From the NCBI GenBank assembly GCA_018969565.1, contig JAGWYC010000044.1, positions 1 through 11,050 on the forward strand: a stretch of 11,050 bases of DNA, given 5' to 3'. The stretch comes from Bacteroidota bacterium (GTDB lineage Bacteria; Bacteroidota; Bacteroidia; NS11-12g; UBA955). Shown piece after piece: positions 6,732 through 11,050 of the stretch. How positions within the stretch are numbered: the stretch's first letter is position 1; each line of letters opens with the position of its first letter. The notes beneath the pieces were generated by a model. That model was not told where the DNA came from. It ran no database searches and saw only the letters and a list, made by a program, of their open reading frames with translations. The position numbers and the translations under genes were made by a program.

Positions 6732-7814
6732 TCAGGAAGGGAAAGAGATATTCAGGTTCAGGCCCAGTTGTTTCAGGTCATCCACTACTTTATCGTTTAA
6801 TGGAATTCCTTCTTTCAGGCGCAGTTCCTGCATTTGCTGCTCAGGCTCACCGGGGATAATTACAGGTGCATCCGGATTGGCCGGCCTGGTTTCCTTAAAA
6901 CGGCGTATCCAATGGTCGGTATGGGCCTTGAATTCGTCCAGCGGGCGGAAGCCGTCCACGCGCATGGCGCCTACAAAATGTCCGATGCCTTTGCCGGGAA
7001 GATCAGGCAATACCGGCAGGAACGAAACAAAGGGCGGCACCCAGGGGCCATAGTTGGCGCCGCTGAGCACGCCACTAAGAATATCCACTGAAGCAGAAAG
7101 TCCGTAACCTTTATAGGAACCGTGGTCCAGGTCGCTGCCCAGGGTAAGGAGCATACCGCCGTTTTTAAGTTCTGCCGGGTCATGGCTGGGTTGTCCGTTT
7201 TTATCCACCAGCCAGCCTTCAGGAATGGATTTATTCTTGCGCTCCGCTATTTCCAGCTTGCCGTTGCTGGCGGCAGAAGTAGCCATATCCAGAATTAATG
7301 GATGCTCTTCCCCGGCAGGGAAAGCCCAGCAGATTGGGTTGGTGCCCAACATGCGTTCCGCGCCGTTTGCAGGAGTCACCAGCGGACTGGCATTGGTCAG
7401 GGCAAAACCAATCATGCCGTGTTCCAGCGCCATCATGGCGTGAAATGCAGCAATGCCGAAGTGGTTGCTGTTGCTTACCGCCACCCATCCGGAGCCACAG
7501 TTTTTAGCTTTTTCAATAGCCAGCTTCATGGCGTGCGGTGCACTCACCAGACCCAGGGCAGAATCCGCATCCAGGGATGCTGTGCTGGGCGTTTCAGCCG
7601 TGATATGCATATTCGGGCTTGTGTTCACCCTGCCGGCCTGCCACAGCCGCACGTAACCACTGAGTCTGGCTACACCGTGTGAATCAATGCCCCGCAGGTC
7701 GGCAGCAAGTAACACGGAGGCAGCAGTGCGCGCATCGGCTTCGCTGCAGCCTATGTGCCGAAAAACCTGTTCAGCAAAATTGGCAAGTTCCGTATGGCGG
7801 ATGATAAAGCTCAT
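6732..7814 (-). CDS. Ldh_2 family malate/L-lactate/ureidoglycolate-type dehydrogenase
   Basis: The 360-residue protein belongs to the NAD(P)-dependent oxidoreductase family Ldh_2 (PF02615), which is unrelated to classical LDH/MDH. Its members reduce or oxidise 2-oxo/2-hydroxy acids or cyclic imines (malate, sulfolactate, ureidoglycolate, diketogulonate, piperideine-2-carboxylate). Visible family marks: LRGIDSHGVARL (40-51), SNSNHFGIAAFHA (114-126), TNASPLVTPANG (140-151), GTNPICWAFP (157-166), LDMATSAASNGK (175-186) and SYKGYGLS (233-240). Length is normal. The sequence does not fix the substrate, so no gene symbol is given. The start ATG at 7814 is supported by a -7 promoter element eight bases upstream. 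A 64-residue membrane protein gene follows two bases after the stop. Confidence 0.92.
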   Translation of the reverse strand: MSFIIRHTELANFAEQVFRHIGCSEADARTAASVLLAADLRGIDSHGVARLSGYVRLWQAGRVNTSPNMHITAETPSTASLDADSALGLVSAPHAMKLAIEKAKNCGSGWVAVSNSNHFGIAAFHAMMALEHGMIGFALTNASPLVTPANGAERMLGTNPICWAFPAGEEHPLILDMATSAASNGKLEIAERKNKSIPEGWLVDKNGQPSHDPAELKNGGMLLTLGSDLDHGSYKGYGLSASVDILSGVLSGANYGPWVPPFVSFLPVLPDLPGKGIGHFVGAMRVDGFRPLDEFKAHTDHWIRRFKETRPANPDAPVIIPGEPEQQMQELRLKEGIPLNDKVVDDLKQLGLNLNISFPS

Positions 7815-7821
7815 ATACCTG

Positions 7822-7829
7822 CAAAATTA
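7822..7829 (-). promoter_or_regulatory. Likely -7 element for the dehydrogenase gene
   Basis: On the minus strand this reads TAATTTTG, an exact TAnnTTTG match and the same octamer as at kmo. It ends seven bases before the ATG, predicting a leaderless or very short leader. No TTG lies at the expected 19-20 base spacing (the nearest is 28 bases upstream), so the -33 box is missing or unusual. Confidence 0.45.
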
Positions 7830-7995
7830 GCATCTTCCCTAACGTTGGCTCCGCGCACAACGGATTTTTTGTACCTGATAATCAAGGAGTTACAGGTTTT
7901 TTATGCGGGTTTTTAAAAAATAATCAATTTTGGAGGCAGCGAAAGGCAACGATCTTGGGTCTTCAATCCGAGAAGCGTTCAAATGAACACGATTA
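7830..7995. promoter_or_regulatory. Divergent control region ahead of the sigma-factor operon
   Basis: This is the remaining part of the largest gene-free stretch in the window (7815-7995). It is AT-rich with several T and A runs at 7865-7931. CAATTTTG at 7925-7932 matches the -7 consensus at all but its first base and would give a leader of about 55-60 bases; no good -33 box precedes it. Close to the start, GTTCA-AA-TGAAC (7977-7988) is a perfect five-base inverted repeat ending seven bases before the sigma ATG; it could be an operator or a small hairpin, or chance. No Shine-Dalgarno site, small ORF or RNA gene is seen. Confidence 0.3.
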
Positions 7996-8526
7996 ATGAC
8001 AGATCAGGAGTTGGCGGAGGGATGCAGAAAGGAACTGAGACAGTTTCAGGAAGCGCTGTATCGTCGGTTTTCCGGAAAGATGATGGCTGTTTGCCTGAGG
8101 TATTGTCAGAATCGTGAAGATGCAGAAGACGCTTTGATGGAAACATTCATGAAGGTATTTGACCACATAGGCAGTTTTAACCATCAGGGTTCCCTGGAAG
8201 GTTGGGTGCGCCGGATTGCGGTGAATACGTCCATCAATAAAATCCGCAGTCGTCGCAATACCGCCACGCTGGATGAATCTTTACACGAACAGGAAGTTCC
8301 TGATTCTGTGCTGGACAATCTGGAAACTGAAGCGCTTTTTTCGCTGATGGGTAAACTGCCTGATGGATATCGGGTGGTATTTAACCTGCACATCATTGAA
8401 GAAATGAGTCACAAGGAAATTGCTGCATTGCTGCAGATTGAAGAGGCTTCATCTCGCTCTCAGTTATCCAAGGCCCGCAAATACCTGCAAAAGCTCATTC
8501 AACAACAACAGGAGGTCAGGAAATGA
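7996..8526 (+). CDS. ECF-type RNA polymerase sigma-70 factor
   Basis: The 176-residue protein is a two-domain extracytoplasmic-function sigma factor. Region 2 spans about 21-86 (LYRRFSGKMMAVCLRYCQ...EDAEDALMETFMKVFDHIGSF...GSLEGWVRRIAVNTSINKIR), with the core-binding and -10-melting helices. Region 4 spans about 113-168 (ALFSLMGKLPDGYRVVFNLHII...), with a helix-turn-helix SHKEIAALLQIEEASSRSQLSKARKYL for -35 recognition. The linker between them is acidic and lacks region 3. The MTDQELAEGC start and GSLEGWVRRI block are typical of the ECF factors abundant in Bacteroidota. Its stop overlaps the next ATG (ATGA, 8523-8526), so it is co-made with a membrane protein likely to control it. Regulon and signal cannot be read from the sequence. 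Confidence 0.95.
   Translation: MTDQELAEGCRKELRQFQEALYRRFSGKMMAVCLRYCQNREDAEDALMETFMKVFDHIGSFNHQGSLEGWVRRIAVNTSINKIRSRRNTATLDESLHEQEVPDSVLDNLETEALFSLMGKLPDGYRVVFNLHIIEEMSHKEIAALLQIEEASSRSQLSKARKYLQKLIQQQQEVRK
8510..8515 (+). promoter_or_regulatory. Strong Shine-Dalgarno site inside the sigma gene end
   Basis: AGGAGG lies seven bases before the ATG at 8523 and within the last codons of the sigma gene (QQQEVRK). The other genes in this window have no comparable site. With the ATGA overlap it fixes the start of the membrane protein and would allow efficient initiation beyond simple coupling. Confidence 0.6.
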
Positions 8527-9815
8527 GCGGTGCGGATTTTAAAAAAAGGTTACAACAGGCAGAAATGGCGGTGAAACCGGGCCTGTTTGAACAGGTAATG
8601 GCTGCCAGAGCCCGGAAAAAAAGTCTGCGTTACTGGATTGCCGGCTCCGTGGTTTCCCTGATGTTGATTTTGGGTGCTGTCCTGTTATGGCAGGCTGATG
8701 CTGGAGGCGAGGCCAGGCAGGCAAATGCGAATGATGCGGCGAAGCCTCTGCCGGCTGTTTCTGAAAAGAATGCAAGGACTGCATCGTCAGCGTCGGAAGA
8801 AACTTCCATAAAAAATAATCAGGACGGTGCATTCGGAACCGAGCCAATTTCTTCTGCCAAGTCGGGCAATTCCGGTAAATATGTTTCCAAACCTGATCAA
8901 ACCCGGGAATGGAACGCAGTGCTTCCGGTCAGTGCCAAGCAGGGCGGCTGGACGGTTTACCCACCGCTGAGTGCTTTGGATAAGCCTTTGAATACGCCCG
9001 AAACCGAACTCTTTGAAGTGCTTTACGGAAAATGGTTTGGCTTACTTCCTGCCCGGAATAAAAAGCCCGACGCAGCTTCGAAAAGCGCATATAATTCCGG
9101 TTTCAGGCCGGTACATAACGACTGGCTGATTGAAGTGTTGGCAGATCCTGCGCGGATGCAGCTTTACTCTGCAAGCACTTCTTACAACAAAATGCTGAAC
9201 CGCACTGAACATCAACAAGCAGCCATGCAGGCGGTGATCAGGGCGGGCAAACAAATTGGAAACAATGTTCGTTGGTTCGTCGGTTTGAAATGGTCTGAGC
9301 AGCGCAGCCATTTTAACTATGACCATACTGTTTCGCAAAGCGCCACCGTTGTAGATGTATTGCAGGTAACCATTCGCGAGCCGGGTCTTCCGGATCGTCA
9401 GATTGCCGTGCATGATACCCACATGCTTCATACACAGGTAAACGCTAATTATTCCTCAGTCAACCGAATGCGCATGATTGGAATTCCCCTTGGTTTGCAA
9501 TTCGCACCTGCCGGGAAATCAGGAAGTCTGTATGTTTTTGGTTCGCTGATGCCGGCGTATGTGCTCAACACAAGCGGCATGCGCGTGCAGCCCGATGGGA
9601 CCGTGGCTTATATGGAATCTGCCGGATATATGCGGCGTTTTCAACTGAATACAGAGTTGGGATTGGGCATGCGTAAAACGCTGGCACAAGGGCTGTTTCT
9701 TACCCTTGAGCCACGTTTTAGCTATGGTTTGCTGAATTTAAGTCTTATGTCCGTGCGGCAGCAGGGCATCAACGTGGGCATGAGTGTAGGGTTAAGTTTC
9801 AGGCCGGGAAGATGA
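8523..9815 (+). CDS. Putative anti-sigma-like trans-envelope protein with beta-barrel-like C-terminus
   Basis: I know no named family for the whole 430-residue protein. A short basic, probably cytoplasmic helix-rich head (1-36, DFKKRLQQAEMAVKPGLFEQVMAARARKK) precedes one membrane helix at about 37-56 (YWIAGSVVSLMLILGAVLLW). Then comes a low-complexity Ala/Ser/Asn/Lys linker (about 60-130), and from about 248 a region of alternating beta strands: VRWFVGLKWS, IGIPLGLQFAP, SLYVFGSLMPAYVLN, FQLNTELGLGMR, LFLTLEPRFSYGLL and final INVGMSVGLSF. That end resembles PorT-like outer-membrane beta-barrel domains. The head plus helix layout and the ATGA overlap with the sigma gene suggest an anti-sigma role; no canonical ASD or ZAS zinc motif (HxxxCxxC) is present, so this is inference. 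Its stop also overlaps the next ATG by four bases. Confidence 0.7.
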   Translation: MSGADFKKRLQQAEMAVKPGLFEQVMAARARKKSLRYWIAGSVVSLMLILGAVLLWQADAGGEARQANANDAAKPLPAVSEKNARTASSASEETSIKNNQDGAFGTEPISSAKSGNSGKYVSKPDQTREWNAVLPVSAKQGGWTVYPPLSALDKPLNTPETELFEVLYGKWFGLLPARNKKPDAASKSAYNSGFRPVHNDWLIEVLADPARMQLYSASTSYNKMLNRTEHQQAAMQAVIRAGKQIGNNVRWFVGLKWSEQRSHFNYDHTVSQSATVVDVLQVTIREPGLPDRQIAVHDTHMLHTQVNANYSSVNRMRMIGIPLGLQFAPAGKSGSLYVFGSLMPAYVLNTSGMRVQPDGTVAYMESAGYMRRFQLNTELGLGMRKTLAQGLFLTLEPRFSYGLLNLSLMSVRQQGINVGMSVGLSFRPGR

Positions 9816-11050
9816 GGTATCTTTTGTTCATATTGCCCTGTTTCCTTGTTGCGGCCCTACATGCGCAAAGAGATACCGCTGTGCTGGAAACTTCCGGAGT
9901 ACGCGCAGTGATTAATGCCGATGGCACTTGGGGACAATCGTCTCTGCCGGCGCTGAGCCTGAGTTCAGGAAATAAACAGGTGCCCATCTTGAATAAGCTT
10001 TCTGTTTGGGTGAGTGGAAGATCAGGCACCGGGATATTGGTGGGCAGTTTTAGTGATGTTTTTTCTGATTCATCAAATTTTCTGCCCGGGCCGCTTGGTC
10101 TTTCCGGGGGCGCTGCTGCGAATCCGGTGACCTGGAATAAGGTGTACACGGCTCACCAGTCACAAATTACACAACACCGAAAGTCGTTCAGGGATCAAGA
10201 CTACCGGGTACCGGACCTGCTGACGGAATGGCCGGCTAATGGCCCTCAGGGTTTCGACGCCGTTCTCGCGCCTTTCGCAGACTTCGACCGCAACGGGAAA
10301 TACAATCCGGAGCAGGGTGATTATCCTTTCGTAGCGGGTACATCCTGTGCCTATACGATTTCCAATGACTTCAGTCGAGGCGACTGGAAACAAACAACTA
10401 CGCCCGGTATAGAAATACAGCAATTGGTAAGAACCTTTACAGAAGCGGATCAACAAATTCCAGCGTATTTAATTCGCTACACCTTGCACAACCGTTCCGT
10501 GCAGGATTATCGTGGCATGCGCCTTAGTCTGGCTGCTGATTTTGCCATAGGCAGCACTGCGGATGATTATCTGGCGACAGATGTAGGTCATAATGCACTG
10601 ATTGCCTACAATGGTTCTGACAGCGACGCTTTCTTTGGGAAGTCAGCCCCTGCCTGCGCACTGATGTTTCTGAACAGACCGATAGGGGGTACCATGTATT
10701 TTGAATCAGGCAACGATGCCGTAAAAGGCAAACCGCTGAAGGCCCTGGATTATTACAACCTGGCCAGAGCTTGTTGGAAAACAGGTAAACCATTAGCCTT
10801 TGGCAATGCGGGCCTGGATGGAAAAAATGTAAGCTCTTATATCTACAGCAACGGAACAGACCCCGCTTTCAAGGATAAATGGAATGAATGGGAGGCCGCC
10901 AATTTTCCGGGACGAAGGACCGGCCTGATCAGCACGGATAGTTTCGATTTACCTGCGGGTTCATCGCTGATCATTGAAGCGTCTGTCGGAATCTTGCCTG
11001 CTGTTGGAAATAAACTTGATCTATGCCCGGCGCTTCTGGAACTGCAAAAG
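9812..11050 (+). CDS. Large secreted surface protein, 3' end outside the window
   Basis: The frame opens at ATG 9812 and stays open for 413 codons to the right edge with no stop, so the C-terminus is missing. Residues 1-18 form a signal peptide (LLFILPCFLVAALHAQ, cleavage near HA|Q). The body resembles large Bacteroidota proteins exported by T9SS that share an ARINxxGxLFW...GPL...WPAHG...APFxDxDxDGxYNPExGDYP pattern. Here the matching points are VRAVINADGTW (30-40), FLPGPLGL (90-97), WPANGPQG (140-147), APFADFDRNGKYNPEQGDYP (153-172), and the later LIRYTLHNRS and DYLATDVGHNALIAYNGSDSD. D157, D159, N161 and D170 form an EF-hand-like, possibly calcium-binding, loop. A T9SS tail is expected but not seen. 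It overlaps the preceding gene by ATGA and has only a weak GGGAAG upstream, so it depends on translational coupling. Function unknown; possibly the exported target or signal partner of the sigma cassette. Confidence 0.85.
   Translation, partial: MRYLLFILPCFLVAALHAQRDTAVLETSGVRAVINADGTWGQSSLPALSLSSGNKQVPILNKLSVWVSGRSGTGILVGSFSDVFSDSSNFLPGPLGLSGGAAANPVTWNKVYTAHQSQITQHRKSFRDQDYRVPDLLTEWPANGPQGFDAVLAPFADFDRNGKYNPEQGDYPFVAGTSCAYTISNDFSRGDWKQTTTPGIEIQQLVRTFTEADQQIPAYLIRYTLHNRSVQDYRGMRLSLAADFAIGSTADDYLATDVGHNALIAYNGSDSDAFFGKSAPACALMFLNRPIGGTMYFESGNDAVKGKPLKALDYYNLARACWKTGKPLAFGNAGLDGKNVSSYIYSNGTDPAFKDKWNEWEAANFPGRRTGLISTDSFDLPAGSSLIIEASVGILPAVGNKLDLCPALLELQK

Noticed and set aside
7302..7682. Antisense frames opposite the Ldh_2 dehydrogenase (also 7225-7443 and 6834-7091)
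   Set aside because: The dehydrogenase motifs are complete on the minus strand; the opposite frames are Arg/Pro/His-rich shadows.
8700..8900. Low-complexity linker considered as possible repeat array or frameshift
   Set aside because: No repeat unit is seen and the frame continues intact into the beta-rich region, so it is an ordinary periplasmic linker.
9799..10149. Minus-strand frames under the exported protein (9799-10149, 10160-10456, 10524-10793)
   Set aside because: The plus-strand frame is continuous from 9812 to the edge with a signal peptide and family-like motifs, so these antisense pieces are not credible.
1..11050. CRISPR arrays, tRNA genes, insertion sequences, attachment sites
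   Set aside because: No regularly spaced repeats, cloverleaf-like segments, transposase or integrase coding, or flanking duplications were recognised by eye.

Overview
The window looks like chromosomal DNA of a Bacteroidota, probably a pigmented, aerobic lineage such as Chitinophagales, Saprospirales or Cytophagales. This rests on a C-terminal type IX secretion (T9SS) sorting domain, a DUF4846 lipoprotein, a Bacteroidota-type Mur ligase related to Mpl, an ECF sigma factor of the form common in this phylum, near absence of Shine-Dalgarno sites, and TAnnTTTG -7 promoter elements right next to start codons. No mobile element, tRNA, rRNA, CRISPR array or clear long repeat was seen. Coding density is very high and no gene-free stretch exceeds about 180 bases.

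Left part (1-2013): the end of a CrtI-type phytoene desaturase overlaps crtB (phytoene synthase) by 23 bases. These are the first committed carotenoid steps, GGPP to phytoene to desaturated carotenes. Facing them is a minus-strand pair, an Mpl/MurC-like peptidoglycan ligase (2015-3367) followed one base later by a DUF4846 lipoprotein (1135-2013). They are probably one transcript acting in cell-wall turnover or recycling.

Middle (3406-7829): a well-formed Bacteroidota promoter sits only seven bases before the kynurenine 3-monooxygenase start (3444-4769). Twenty-seven bases after kmo begins a secreted matrixin-like zinc protease with an IPT/TIG domain and a T9SS tail (4797-6527). Converging on it is a minus-strand pair: an Ldh_2-family NAD(P)-dependent 2-oxoacid/2-hydroxyacid dehydrogenase (6732-7814) and a 64-residue single-pass membrane protein (6535-6729).

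Right part (7996-11050): three genes are joined by two successive four-base ATGA stop/start overlaps. They encode an ECF sigma factor, a 430-residue protein with an anti-sigma-like cytoplasmic head, one inner-membrane helix, a linker and an outer-membrane beta-barrel-like tail, and a large secreted protein that runs off the right edge. This translationally coupled sigma, trans-envelope protein and exported protein cassette is the most interesting system here. Its layout suggests cell-surface signalling or envelope-stress control of an exported product, but the sequence alone does not prove that function.
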